The notes below the pieces were generated by a model that was not told the origin of the DNA, did no database searches, and worked only from the letters and a program-made list of their open reading frames with translations. Shown one piece after another: positions 16,934-25,565 of a DNA stretch of 64,000 bases. This DNA is from Streptomyces sp. CHD11. GTDB taxonomy: Bacteria; Actinomycetota; Actinomycetes; Streptomycetales; Streptomycetaceae. The position numbers were made by a program, and so were the translations under genes. Each line of letters starts with the position of its first letter. The stretch's first letter is position 1. Location of the stretch: contig NZ_JABTTS010000011.1 of NCBI RefSeq assembly GCF_018638295.1, positions 1-64,000 on the forward strand, written 5' to 3'.

Positions 16934-18568
16934 TCAGGAGACGGGCCGGGCCCGCTCCACCACCGATGCCAGGTCCAGTGTGTGCGGCAGCGTCCCGAAG
17001 GCCGCGCCCGCGTCGCCGCCCAGCCGGGACGCGCAGAACGCGTCCGCCACCTCGGGCGGCGCGTACCGCACCAGCAGCGATCCCTGGAGCACCAGCGCGA
17101 GCCGTTCCACCAGCCGCCGCGCCCGGCCCTCGACGCCCTCCAGATCGGCCATCTCCGTCAGCAGGTCCTTGACCGCCGCGTCCAGCCGGTGATCGGCCCC
17201 CCGTGCCTGTCCGACCTCCCGCAGATACGCGTCCAGCGCCGCCGGCTCCCGGCGCAGCGCCCGCAGCACGTCCAGCGCCTGGACATTGCCCGCGCCCTCC
17301 CAGACGGAGTTCAGCGGCGACTCCCGCACCAGCCGGGGCATGCCCGACTCCTCCACGTACCCGTTGCCGCCCAGGCACTCCGCCGCCTCCACCGCGAGCG
17401 GCGCACACCGCTTGGTCACCCAGTACTTCGCGGCCGGCACCGCGATCCGCAGCAGCGCCCGCTCCTGCTCACCGCCGTCGTCGTACGCCGCCGCCAGCCG
17501 CAGCGCCAGCGTGGTGGCCGCCTCCGACTCCAGCGCCAGATCGGCCAGTACGTTGCGCATCAGCGGCTTGTCGGCGAGCTTGCCGCCGAACGCCTCCCGG
17601 TAGGTGCAGTGGTGCACCGCCTGCGCCACCGCCTGCCGCATCAGCCCCGCCGAGCCCAGCACACAGTCGAGCCGGGTCGCCGCCACCATCCCGATGATGG
17701 TGGGCACCCCGCGCCCTTCCTCGCCGACCCGGCGCGCCCACGTCCCGGCGAACTCGACCTCGGCCGACGCGTTGGACCGGTTGCCCAGCTTGTCCTTCAG
17801 CCGCTGGATCAGGAACACGTTGCGCGTGCCGTCCTCCAGCACCCGCGGCACCAGGAAACACGTCAGCCCCCCGGGCGCCCGCGCCAGCACCAGGAAGGCG
17901 TCCGACATCGGTGCCGAGCAGAACCACTTGTGCCCGGTCAGCTCGTACGCGCCGTCCTCGGCCAGCGGCCGCGCGGCCGTCGTGTTCGCCCGTACGTCGC
18001 TGCCGCCCTGTTTCTCCGTCATGCCCATCCCGAACAGCGCGCCGGGCTTCTGCCCGGGGGGCCGCAGCGCACGGTCGTAGACCGTCGACATCAGCCGGGG
18101 CTCCCACTCCGCCGCCAGCGCCGGATCCGTGCGCAGCGCCGGCACCGCCGCGTGGGTCATCGACAGCGGGCACCCGTTGCCCGCCTCCGCCTGCGTCCAC
18201 ATCAGGAACGCCGCCGCCCGCCGCACGTGCCCGCCCGGCCGCCCCCACGCCCCCGTCAGCCCCGCCGAGACCCCCTTGCCGAGCAGCCGGTGCCAGGCGG
18301 GATGGAAGTCGACCTCGTCGATCCGGTGACCGTAGCGGTCGTGGGTGCGCAGCCGCGGCGGATACTCGTTGGCCTGCACCCCCCACTCCTGTACCTGAGC
18401 GGACCCGACCGCCCGCCCGAGCCCCGACAGCTCGCCGAGGCCCTCGTCCAGCACGTCGGCCGCCAGATGCCGCTCGACCGCCTCCGTCAGAGCCCGGTCG
18501 GCGCCGAAGACGTCGTACTGCACGAGTGGGGGAGCCTGGTTGGTCACGGTGTGCGTGGTGCCTGCCAT
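16934..18568 (-). CDS. AidB-like acyl-CoA dehydrogenase
   Basis: A 544-residue flavoprotein of the acyl-CoA dehydrogenase superfamily. The AidB subfamily is indicated by its length (canonical enzymes are near 380-400), by GMGMTEKQGGSDVRANTT in the FAD-binding middle domain, and by RESPLNSVWEGAGNVQALDVLRAL with the catalytic-position Glu, near residue 420. E. coli AidB binds DNA and is part of the response to alkylation damage; whether this one does is not known. It starts at ATG 18568. It is alone on its transcript or is read into the GAF regulator gene. Confidence 0.92.
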   Translation of the reverse strand: MAGTTHTVTNQAPPLVQYDVFGADRALTEAVERHLAADVLDEGLGELSGLGRAVGSAQVQEWGVQANEYPPRLRTHDRYGHRIDEVDFHPAWHRLLGKGVSAGLTGAWGRPGGHVRRAAAFLMWTQAEAGNGCPLSMTHAAVPALRTDPALAAEWEPRLMSTVYDRALRPPGQKPGALFGMGMTEKQGGSDVRANTTAARPLAEDGAYELTGHKWFCSAPMSDAFLVLARAPGGLTCFLVPRVLEDGTRNVFLIQRLKDKLGNRSNASAEVEFAGTWARRVGEEGRGVPTIIGMVAATRLDCVLGSAGLMRQAVAQAVHHCTYREAFGGKLADKPLMRNVLADLALESEAATTLALRLAAAYDDGGEQERALLRIAVPAAKYWVTKRCAPLAVEAAECLGGNGYVEESGMPRLVRESPLNSVWEGAGNVQALDVLRALRREPAALDAYLREVGQARGADHRLDAAVKDLLTEMADLEGVEGRARRLVERLALVLQGSLLVRYAPPEVADAFCASRLGGDAGAAFGTLPHTLDLASVVERARPVS

Positions 18569-18657
18569 GCCCCGAACGTACCCCGCGGCGGGCCGGCCTC
18601 ACCCCGCGATCCCGCCTCCGGGTGAGTGCGACCAGGCACGACGGATACCTTTGGTTC

Positions 18658-19803
18658 GTGCAGCCAGCAAGTGAATCCCCAGACGAGCCCTCCGGCCGCC
18701 TCCACCGGGCCAGGGCCCTCTACCGCAATGTCTCCAAGCGCAGGACCGCCTGGCTGCTGCTCAAGGACACCGTCAACTCCTGCATGGAGTACCGCATCCT
18801 CGGCCTGGCGGCGGAGGCGGCGTTCTTCACCCTGCTGTCGGTGCCCCCGCTGCTGCTCAGCATGATCGGCCTGCTCGGCTACGTCGACGCCTGGACCGGC
18901 GCCGACACCATCCAGAGTCTGCAGCGCAACCTCCTGGACGCCTCCCGCACGGTCCTCTCCGACCGGGGCGTGAGCCAGATCGCGGAGCCGATCCTGCGGG
19001 ACGTGACCAAGGGCGGCCGGCCCGATGTGATCTCCCTCGGCTTCCTGATCGCCGTGTGGTCGGGCTCCCGCGCGGTGAACGTCTTCATCGAGACCATCAC
19101 CGTCATGTACGGCCTCGACGGCGTCCGGGGCATCGTGAAGACCCGGCTGCTGGCCTTCCTGCTGTTCATCGTGGCCCTGCTGATCGGATCGATCGCGCTG
19201 CCGCTGATGGTCGCGGGACCGGACGCGGTCGTGGAGATCGTGCCCTGGTCGACGACGCTCGTCCAGATCCTGTACTGGCCGGTCGTGATCCTGCTGTCCG
19301 TCGCCTTCCTGACCACGCTCTACCACGTCTCCGTACCCGTGCGCTCGCCCTGGATCGAGGACGTGCCCGGCGCGCTGGTCGCCCTCGGCATGTGGGTGTT
19401 CGGCAGCTTCCTGCTGCGGATCTACCTGACCAACACCGTCGAGGGCCCGACCATCTACGGTTCCCTCGCCGCCCCCGTCGCCGTCCTGCTGTGGATCGGG
19501 GTCTCCGCGTTCGCCGTGCTCGTCGGCGCCGCGGTCAACGCGGCGATCGACCGGGTCTGGCCGGCCGCCGCGACGGCGGCGGCCCGCGAGGCGAACGAGC
19601 GGATGCGGCAGGCGCAGGTCGCCGAGTACGTCGCCCGCACCGCCGTCACGGCCGGCGAGGCCGACCCCGACATGCCGTCCGAGTTCCCCGAACGCTGGTC
19701 CCGCTTCCTTCCCCCGGAGGACGTCACCGCCCGCCTGCGCGCCCACCCGAAGCCGATCCACCCGGGAAACCGCGACACCCCGCCGCCCCCGGAAGGGAAG
19801 TGA
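18658..19803 (+). CDS. YihY/virulence factor BrkB family membrane protein
   Basis: A 381-residue inner-membrane protein with about six transmembrane helices. The family core is recognisable: EAAFFTLLSVPPLLLSMIG early, WSGSRAVNVFIETITVMYG in the middle, and the PGALVALGMWVFGSFLLRIYL...YGSLAAPVAVLLW block late. The GTG at 18658 is in frame and precedes a soluble, charged N-terminus of about 45 residues. The cytoplasmic C-terminus is Ala/Arg- then Pro-rich. The name BrkB is historical; the family function is not settled. Confidence 0.93.
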   Translation: MQPASESPDEPSGRLHRARALYRNVSKRRTAWLLLKDTVNSCMEYRILGLAAEAAFFTLLSVPPLLLSMIGLLGYVDAWTGADTIQSLQRNLLDASRTVLSDRGVSQIAEPILRDVTKGGRPDVISLGFLIAVWSGSRAVNVFIETITVMYGLDGVRGIVKTRLLAFLLFIVALLIGSIALPLMVAGPDAVVEIVPWSTTLVQILYWPVVILLSVAFLTTLYHVSVPVRSPWIEDVPGALVALGMWVFGSFLLRIYLTNTVEGPTIYGSLAAPVAVLLWIGVSAFAVLVGAAVNAAIDRVWPAAATAAAREANERMRQAQVAEYVARTAVTAGEADPDMPSEFPERWSRFLPPEDVTARLRAHPKPIHPGNRDTPPPPEGK

Positions 19804-19848
19804 GCCTTCCCGACCGGCCAGACCTGCCCAGCCCCTCCGGCGATTCCT

Positions 19849-19915
19849 GCCCCAGCCCTTCCGGCGATCGAGGAGCGGGGTCCGGGGCGGAGCCCCAGGT
19901 GGGGACGGGAAGCGG
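19849..19915 (+). repeat. Dispersed Streptomyces repeat between convergent genes
   Basis: The stretch CCGGCGATCGAGGAGCGGGG followed by TCCGGGGCGGAGCCCCAGG is of a type I recall from many Streptomyces intergenic regions. It contains GGGGC/GCCCC arms able to form a hairpin. A partial second copy of CAGCCCYTCCGGCGAT lies just before it (from 19829). It sits between two convergent genes, fitting a terminator role. Confidence 0.55.
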
Positions 19916-19945
19916 CGGCGGCTGCGAATCAACCAGCCGCCCGTC

Positions 19946-20797
19946 TCACGCCGCCCACGCCCCGGCCACCACCCCCTCCGCCACAAAGTCCCCGAAGTCC
20001 CGCGCCCCGCGCCCCAGCACCTGCCGCACCCCGTCCTCCACGTGCGCGTTACGACCGTCGAGCAGGGTCTCGAACACCCCGGTGAGGAACGCGGCCTCCC
20101 TGGGCGGCACCCCGAAGCCCACCAGCGCCTCCCCGTAGTCCCGCGCCGGCACCGCCCGGTACGCCAGCGCCCGCCCCGTCGCCGCCGCGATCTCCGCGAC
20201 CGCCTCCCGCCAGGTCAGCAGCCGGGGCCCGGTCACCGTGAGCGTCCGCCCCGCATACCGCTCCCCGCCCGTCAGCGCGGCCACCACCACCTCCCCGACG
20301 TCCCGCACGTCCACGAAGGGCTCCGCCACCTCCCCCGCGGGGAACACCAGCTCCCCGCGCAGCAACTCCCCCCGCAAGGGCCCCTCGCTGAAGTTCTGCG
20401 CGAACCAGGCGGCCCGTACGACCGTCCAGTCCGCACCCGACGCACGCAGCGCCTCCTCGGTGGGCAGCGCCTGGTCCTCGCCCCGCGCGGACAGCAGCAC
20501 CAGCCGCCGCACCCCGAGGCCCAGCGCCACCCCGGCGAGTTCACCGACCGCCTCCGCGATCCCCGGGGCGCCGACATCGGCGGGGTGCGCCAGATACGCC
20601 GCGTCCGCCCCGCGCAGGGTGTCCGCCCAGGTCGACCGGTCCTCCCAGTCGAAGCCGGTCGTCCGCGACGCCGCCCGTACCGTCAGCCCCGCCGCCTCGG
20701 CGGAGCGCGCCACCCGGCTCCCGGTACGCCCCGAGGCACCGGTGACGACCAGGGTCATGTCCTTCGCGTTCTTCGTGTTCTTCGCAATGTCCGTCAT
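19946..20797 (-). CDS. NmrA-like NAD(P)-binding reductase
   Basis: A 283-residue cytoplasmic protein with the extended-SDR/NmrA fold. GASGRTGSRV near residue 20 binds the dinucleotide. The substrate-side segments WTVVRAAWFAQNFSEG and PFVDVRDVGEVVVAAL are typical of the NmrA/HSCARG and NAD(P)H-dependent ergot-type reductase group. An internal ATG at 20758 would remove 13 lysine- and asparagine-rich residues. The gene is divergent from the AraC regulator at 20879, with 81 bp between them, so the regulator probably controls it. Confidence 0.9.
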   Translation of the reverse strand: MTDIAKNTKNAKDMTLVVTGASGRTGSRVARSAEAAGLTVRAASRTTGFDWEDRSTWADTLRGADAAYLAHPADVGAPGIAEAVGELAGVALGLGVRRLVLLSARGEDQALPTEEALRASGADWTVVRAAWFAQNFSEGPLRGELLRGELVFPAGEVAEPFVDVRDVGEVVVAALTGGERYAGRTLTVTGPRLLTWREAVAEIAAATGRALAYRAVPARDYGEALVGFGVPPREAAFLTGVFETLLDGRNAHVEDGVRQVLGRGARDFGDFVAEGVVAGAWAA

Positions 20798-20878
20798 GCC
20801 ACCGAGTCAACTCCGCTGCGGCGCACGCGACCATCGTCGAACGGCTCATCCCCATAAGCCCGCGTCTACGCTGAGCCC

Positions 20879-21814
20879 ATGGACGCACTCACCGGCCTGC
20901 TCGAAGGCCCCCGGGCCCGCGGCGCGTTCATGATCCGCGCGTGTTTCGACCCGCCGTGGGCGGTCCGCGTGGAGGACCGCGCCCCGCTGACGGTGATGCT
21001 CCTCGTCCGTGGCCGGGCGTGGATCGTGCCGGACGAGGGCGAACGCCTCCTGATGAGCCCCGGCGACCTCGTCATCGCGCGCGGCCCGGCCCCGTACACC
21101 TGCGCCGACGCCCCGGGGACGGCCCCGCAGGCGCTGATCCTGCCCGGCGGCGAGTGTCACTACCCCGACGGACGGCCCCTGAACGGCGTCATGGACCTCG
21201 GCGTCCGCACCTGGGGCGACCGCCCGGACGGCGCGACGGTGATGCTGATCGGCACCTACCAGATGCGCGGCGAGATCGGCGGACGGCTGCTGGACGCGCT
21301 GCCACCGCTGCTCTCCCTCACCGCCGAGGTGTGGGACTGCCCGCTCACCCCCTTCCTCATGGACGAGATCGTCCGCGAGGCACCCGGTCAGGAGGTCGTC
21401 CTGGACCGGCTGCTCGACCTGCTGGTCATCGCGGCGCTGCGGACCTGGTTCGACCGGCCCGAGGCGGAACCGCCCGCCTGGTACCGGGCGCGGGCCGACC
21501 CGGTCGTCGGTCCGGTCGTACGGCTGCTCCAGGACGACCCCGCCCACCCGTGGACGGTCGCCGGACTCGCCGCGAAGGCCGGTGTCTCCCGCGCCGCGCT
21601 GGCCCGCCGCTTCACGCGGCTCGTCGGCGAACCCCCGATGACGTACCTCACCGGGTGGCGCCTGGCCCTCGCCGCGGACCGCCTCCGCGACACCGACGAC
21701 ACCATCGGCGCGATCGCCCGCCAGGTCGGTTACGGCAGCGCCTTCGCCCTGTCCACCGCCTTCAAACGGGCCTACGACGTCAGCCCGCAGGAGTGGCGGA
21801 CCCGCCCGGCGTAA
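20879..21814 (+). CDS. AraC family regulator with cupin domain
   Basis: A 311-residue DNA-binding protein. The first half is an AraC-type cupin (Cupin_6-like; GLLEGPRARGAF, then VVHD-like beta strands), and the C-terminal 100 residues hold the two helix-turn-helix motifs, ending AIARQVGYGSAFALSTAFKRAYDVSPQEWR. By family knowledge such proteins often activate a neighbouring oxidoreductase in response to a small molecule. It is divergent from the NmrA-like gene and is followed 10 bp later by a second AraC-type gene. Confidence 0.93.
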   Translation: MDALTGLLEGPRARGAFMIRACFDPPWAVRVEDRAPLTVMLLVRGRAWIVPDEGERLLMSPGDLVIARGPAPYTCADAPGTAPQALILPGGECHYPDGRPLNGVMDLGVRTWGDRPDGATVMLIGTYQMRGEIGGRLLDALPPLLSLTAEVWDCPLTPFLMDEIVREAPGQEVVLDRLLDLLVIAALRTWFDRPEAEPPAWYRARADPVVGPVVRLLQDDPAHPWTVAGLAAKAGVSRAALARRFTRLVGEPPMTYLTGWRLALAADRLRDTDDTIGAIARQVGYGSAFALSTAFKRAYDVSPQEWRTRPA

Positions 21815-21824
21815 CCTGGGTGAG

Positions 21825-22514
21825 GTGTACAGGGAGCGGGCGTCACGGCTGACGGGCGCGGTCGTGTGGACCAACTCGCCCTCCGCCAGCGGCGTGGAGG
21901 GCAGGGTGCTGCCCGACGGCTGCATGGACCTGCTCTGGAAGGACGGCCGGCTGCTGGTCGCCGGCCCCGACACCCGGGCGCACGTCACCGGGGGGCCGCC
22001 GGCCACCTGGGCGGGCATCCGCTTTCCTCCCGGCACGGCACCGGCCCTGCTGGGCGTCCCCGCCCACGAACTGCGCGACCGCCGTGTCGACCTGGCCGAC
22101 CTGTGGCCCGCGGCGGACGTACGCCGCCTCACCGCCCGGGTCGACGCGGCGGACGACCCGGTACACGGCCTGGAGGATCTGGCCCTGCGCCTGGCAGCGG
22201 GGGTCGCCCCGCCCGACCCCCTGCTCGGCCGTCTCGTGGCGGCCCTCGCCGAGGGCCGCCCGGTCGCCGCGACCGCCGACGAACTGGGCGTCAGTGCACG
22301 CCAGTTGCACCGCCGTTCCCTGACGGCGTTCGGCTACGGCCCGAAGACCCTGGCCCGCATCCTCCGTATGCGCCGCGCCCTGGAACTGGCCCTGGCGGGT
22401 GTCCCCTTCGCGGAGACGGCGATCCGCGGCGGGTACGCGGACCAGCCGCATCTCGCGCGTGACGTACGGACTCTGACGGGCCTGTCGCTGAGCGAGCTAC
22501 TCGTCCGCCGGTAG
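21825..22514 (+). CDS. AraC-type regulator with DUF6597-like domain
   Basis: A 229-residue protein starting at GTG 21825. The N-terminal half (LPDGCMDLLWKDGRLLVAGPDTRAH, then AGIRFPPGTAPALLGVPAHELRDRRVDL) matches the DUF6597-type ligand domain often fused to AraC helix-turn-helix motifs. The C-terminus carries ADELGVSARQLHRRSLTAFGYGPKTLARILRMRRAL and a degenerate second motif. It is co-directional with the AraC gene 10 bp upstream and overlaps the convergent VOC gene by 18 bp. Confidence 0.88.
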   Translation: MYRERASRLTGAVVWTNSPSASGVEGRVLPDGCMDLLWKDGRLLVAGPDTRAHVTGGPPATWAGIRFPPGTAPALLGVPAHELRDRRVDLADLWPAADVRRLTARVDAADDPVHGLEDLALRLAAGVAPPDPLLGRLVAALAEGRPVAATADELGVSARQLHRRSLTAFGYGPKTLARILRMRRALELALAGVPFAETAIRGGYADQPHLARDVRTLTGLSLSELLVRR

Positions 22515-22898
22515 CGGGGCGAACAGGTCCACGCCGTTGCCGTCCGGGTCGAGGAGGACGGCGTAGCGCTGTCCCCACACCGCGTCCCACGGCTTGAGTT
22601 CGAAGCGGCTGCCGGCGGCGACCATCTCCCCGAAGAGTGAGTCGACCTCCGCGGGACCGTCGCAGCGCAGTGCCAGCGAGGTCCTGCCCCCGCCCCTCGG
22701 CGGCTCGAACCCCGTGTGGAAGGACCGGACCACCTCCTCCGTGTCCATCATGAACCGCAGTCCGCCCGGCAGTTCCGCTTCCGTGTGTCCCTGTGTCTCG
22801 GCCCCGTCGGGGAAGGCGAACCCGAGCCGCCGGTAGAAGGCGACGGAGGCGGCCATGTCCGGGACGACCATTCCGATGGCATCGAATCGTGCGCTCAT
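22497..22898 (-). CDS. VOC family (glyoxalase-like) protein
   Basis: A 133-residue single-domain vicinal oxygen chelate protein: two beta-alpha-beta-beta-beta modules, beginning MSARFDAIGMVVPDMAASVAFYRRLGF and ending WGQRYAVLLDPDGNGVDLFAP. Candidate metal ligands are present but the reaction (lyase, dioxygenase or antibiotic binding) cannot be told. It starts at ATG 22898. Its last 18 bp overlap the end of the opposing AraC-type gene. Confidence 0.92.
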   Translation of the reverse strand: MSARFDAIGMVVPDMAASVAFYRRLGFAFPDGAETQGHTEAELPGGLRFMMDTEEVVRSFHTGFEPPRGGGRTSLALRCDGPAEVDSLFGEMVAAGSRFELKPWDAVWGQRYAVLLDPDGNGVDLFAPLPADE

Positions 22899-22976
22899 GC
22901 GGCCGACGGTAGGGCCGGCCCGCCGGACGGGTCTTGAAGGAATCGGACATCGGCCGGACCGGACCCGCGGGGGTAT

Positions 22977-23115
22977 CCGACCGACCGGGTGAAGGACGCG
23001 CTCGGCACGGCCGACGGCATGTTCGTCAACGCCGCCGTCACACGCCCGCCCTTCGTGCCGACCACCGAGAACGAGTACGACGAGCTGTTCGACAGCAAGG
23101 GGGACACGGCGCCGG
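22977..23115 (+). pseudogene. Short-chain dehydrogenase remnant
   Basis: In frame with 22989 the DNA encodes GTADGMFVNAAVTRPPF, then TTENEYDELFDSKG, which lines up with the LDGLFVNAGV...E-x-Y-D-x-x-F-x-x-N-x-K-G stretch in the middle of classical SDR enzymes. No cofactor motif precedes it and no Y-x3-K active site follows. This is most simply a decayed fragment of an SDR gene. Confidence 0.55.
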
Positions 23116-23170
23116 GGCCGCGACGCCCGGCGCACGCCCGGGTCCGGACCCCTCACGTAGGCTCCGGCGC

Positions 23171-23854
23171 ATGACCGCCCCCGCCCTCCTGGTCTACACG
23201 CGCACGACCGACTACCGGCACGATTCCATTCCGGCCGGTGTCGCCGCCCTGCGCGGCCCGGGCGGCTTCGACGTCGATGCCACCGAGGACCCCCGGGCCC
23301 TCGAGGCGCCGCTCGGCCGCTACGCCGCCGTCGTCTTCCTCTCCACCAGCGGCGAGGTGCTCACCCCGGCCGGGCGCGAGCGGCTGGCCGGGTACGTGGA
23401 GGCGGGCGGCGGGTTCGTGGGCGTACACGCCGCAGCCTGCACGGAGTACGACTGGCCGTACTACGGCGAGCTCCTCGGCGCCCGCTTCCACCGGCACCCG
23501 GCCCTCCAGCCGGGACGCGCCGTCGTCGAGGACCACGGCCATCCGGCGACCCGGCACCTGCCCCCCGTCTGGGAGTTCACCGACGAGTGGTACGACTTCC
23601 GCACCAGCCCGCGGGCCACCGCCCGGATCCTCGTCTCGGCCGACGAGTCGTCGTACGAGGGAGGCGGAATGGGCCCCGACCACCCCCTGGCGTGGTGCCG
23701 CGGGCAGGGGGCCGGCCGGGTCTTCTACACCGCGCTCGGGCATGCCGCCGAGGCCTACGGCGACCCCGCGTTCCGCGCCCACCTGCGCGGCGGGACCGGC
23801 TGGGCGGCGGCCGGGGCGGGGGAGCGCGTCAGTCCGGGAGACGGGCGGCCTTGA
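23171..23854 (+). CDS. ThuA domain-containing protein
   Basis: A 227-residue protein of the ThuA/trehalose-utilisation family, a class I glutamine-amidotransferase-like fold. The start LVYTRTTDYRHDSI, the middle AGGGFVGVHAAACTEYDWPYYGELLGARFHRHP and the end HPLAWCRGQGAGRVFYTALGH are diagnostic. Members are often secreted or linked to sugar catabolism; no signal peptide is present here. The ATG at 23171 fits the domain start. Its last 26 bp overlap the opposing MFS gene. Confidence 0.92.
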   Translation: MTAPALLVYTRTTDYRHDSIPAGVAALRGPGGFDVDATEDPRALEAPLGRYAAVVFLSTSGEVLTPAGRERLAGYVEAGGGFVGVHAAACTEYDWPYYGELLGARFHRHPALQPGRAVVEDHGHPATRHLPPVWEFTDEWYDFRTSPRATARILVSADESSYEGGGMGPDHPLAWCRGQGAGRVFYTALGHAAEAYGDPAFRAHLRGGTGWAAAGAGERVSPGDGRP

Positions 23855-25058
23855 CGACGGGGCCGGCTTCCGCCGGGGTCCCGGTGCCGGACGTGGTGAT
23901 CACCTCGGAGCGGCGGCCGTCCCGGTTCAGCATGCCGCCCGTGACGGCGAGACCGAGGCCGGCCACGGCGAGGACGGCGCCGACCAGGGCGGGCGAGGTC
24001 CAGCCCCAGCCCGCCGACAGGGCCAGACCACCGAGCCAGGCGCCGCCCGCGTTGGCCAGGTTGAAGGCGGAGTGGTTGGAGGCCGCCGCCATCGTCGGGG
24101 CGTCCTTCGCCTTGGCCATGAGCAGCATCTGGACGGGCGTGGTGATGAGGGAGCCCAGCGCGCCGATGAAGGTGATCGTCACCAGGGCGGGCCAGAGGCT
24201 GTGGACGGTGAAGGAGAACGTCACCAGTGCCGCGGCGAGCAGAGCCAGGCCGGCGTAGAGCGTCGGGCGCAGGGCGCGGTCGGTGAGCGGGCCCGCGATC
24301 AGCGTGCCGAGGGTCATGCCGACGCCGTAGAGGGCGAGGACCAGGGTGGTCGAGGCGTCGGAGATGCCCGTGACGTTCGTCAGGATGGGCACCAGGTAGC
24401 TGTAGACGGCGAAGAAGCCGCCGAATCCCACCACGGCGACGGCCAGGCCGATCGCGACCTGCCGGTTGCCCATCGCCCGCAGCTCGTGCCGGATGCCGGA
24501 CTGCCCGCCGCGGGGCTGGTGGGGGACGAACAGGGCCAGTGCGGCGAGCGCGACGAGGCCGATGACGGCGATCGCGACGAAGGCGGACCGCCAGCCCAGC
24601 TGCTGTCCCAGGGCGGTGCCGGCGGGGACGCCGACGATGTTCGCCACGGTGAGTCCGAGGAACATCCTCGAGACGGCGCGCGCGGCCCGGTCGGGGGCGA
24701 CCAGCCGGGACGCCACGACGGCGCCCACCCCGAACAGCGCCCCGTGCGGCAGCCCCGTCAGGAAACGCGCGCCGAAGAGCGAGCCGTAGGTGGGGGCGAG
24801 CGCGGACGCGACGTTGCCGACGACGAACAGCCCGGTCAGGAGCAGCAGCAGCCGCTTGTGGGGCATGCGCGCGCCGATGCCCGTCAGCACGGGGGCGCCG
24901 ACGACGACGCCGAGCGCGTAGGCCGACACGAGGTTGCCGGCGTCCGGCACGGAGACGCCGACCCCGTCGGCGATCTGGGGCAGCAGCCCCATGGTGGCGA
25001 ACTCGGTGGTGCCGAGACCGAACGCGACGACGGCCAGGGCCAGCAGAGCCAGGGGCAT
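23829..25058 (-). CDS. MFS transporter (DHA1/AraJ-type exporter)
   Basis: A 409-residue major facilitator with 12 predicted helices. The start MPLALLALAVVAFGLGTTEFATMGLLPQIA is characteristic of the AraJ/YdhP/Cml-type sugar or drug exporters, and GARMPHKRLLLLL is the loop 2-3 region. I chose the ATG at 25058 because it starts directly at helix 1. The C-terminal tail of about 35 residues is hydrophilic. The substrate is unknown. No repressor gene lies beside it. Confidence 0.92.
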   Translation of the reverse strand: MPLALLALAVVAFGLGTTEFATMGLLPQIADGVGVSVPDAGNLVSAYALGVVVGAPVLTGIGARMPHKRLLLLLTGLFVVGNVASALAPTYGSLFGARFLTGLPHGALFGVGAVVASRLVAPDRAARAVSRMFLGLTVANIVGVPAGTALGQQLGWRSAFVAIAVIGLVALAALALFVPHQPRGGQSGIRHELRAMGNRQVAIGLAVAVVGFGGFFAVYSYLVPILTNVTGISDASTTLVLALYGVGMTLGTLIAGPLTDRALRPTLYAGLALLAAALVTFSFTVHSLWPALVTITFIGALGSLITTPVQMLLMAKAKDAPTMAAASNHSAFNLANAGGAWLGGLALSAGWGWTSPALVGAVLAVAGLGLAVTGGMLNRDGRRSEVITTSGTGTPAEAGPVVKAARLPD

Positions 25059-25565
25059 GGTGCGGGAGAACCTTTCGAAGACAGCGGGCCGGGATCGAGG
25101 GGGGAATGACCGAGGCCTTCGGTCGTCCCCGGCTCTCGTTCCCGGTCGCGCTGAGCACCATTGCCCGGCGCACCCCGGGACAGGGCAGGCCCATGGACAG
25201 AGTGAGCCCATAAGGAGTGCAGCAAGAAGGGAGGGGCGCGCATTCCGAGACCGGGGCGCACACCGCCGTGAGCTGTGTCACGGGGAATCGGCCGGGGACG
25301 TATCCGGCGGCGCAGGCACGGGCCATCGGGAACCCGCGTACCACCGGACGGAAAACCACCGGGGACCCGCGTACCACCGGACGGAGAACTGAGGGAAAGT
25401 GCTCCTGGCCGGAGGTCCGGCACACCGGGCTGGGAAGAACTCTCACACGGGACAGGAATACCGACGGGCGTTGGGGTGCTCTGAAGTGTCACCGGTGGGT
25501 TCGGGCCGATGGCCCGAGCGCGGGGCCGGTGCGTGAGCACGGCGCGGTGAAGGGCTGGTGGGCAC
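25059..25565. other. Intergenic region with a 33-bp-period direct repeat
   Basis: This 507-bp divergent gap separates the MFS and carboxylesterase genes. It contains a 21-bp sequence in two exact copies (25332-25352 and 25365-25385). I see no coding signal that persists in one frame. Confidence 0.6.
25332..25385. repeat. Two exact copies of a 21-bp unit, 33 bp apart
   Basis: ACCCGCGTACCACCGGACGG plus A occurs at 25332-25352 and again at 25365-25385. The 33-bp period is about three helical turns, so both copies face the same side of the DNA. They lie 180-234 bp upstream of the carboxylesterase and about 275-325 bp upstream of the MFS start. Confidence 0.75.

Noticed and set aside
15068..18625. 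A 1185-codon plus-strand frame across the GAF regulator and acyl-CoA dehydrogenase
   Set aside because: The product is Arg/Pro/His-rich without domains; both minus-strand genes have strong family motifs.
25332..25385. Possible CRISPR array
   Set aside because: Only two repeat copies are present with a 12-bp gap, no further units and no cas genes.
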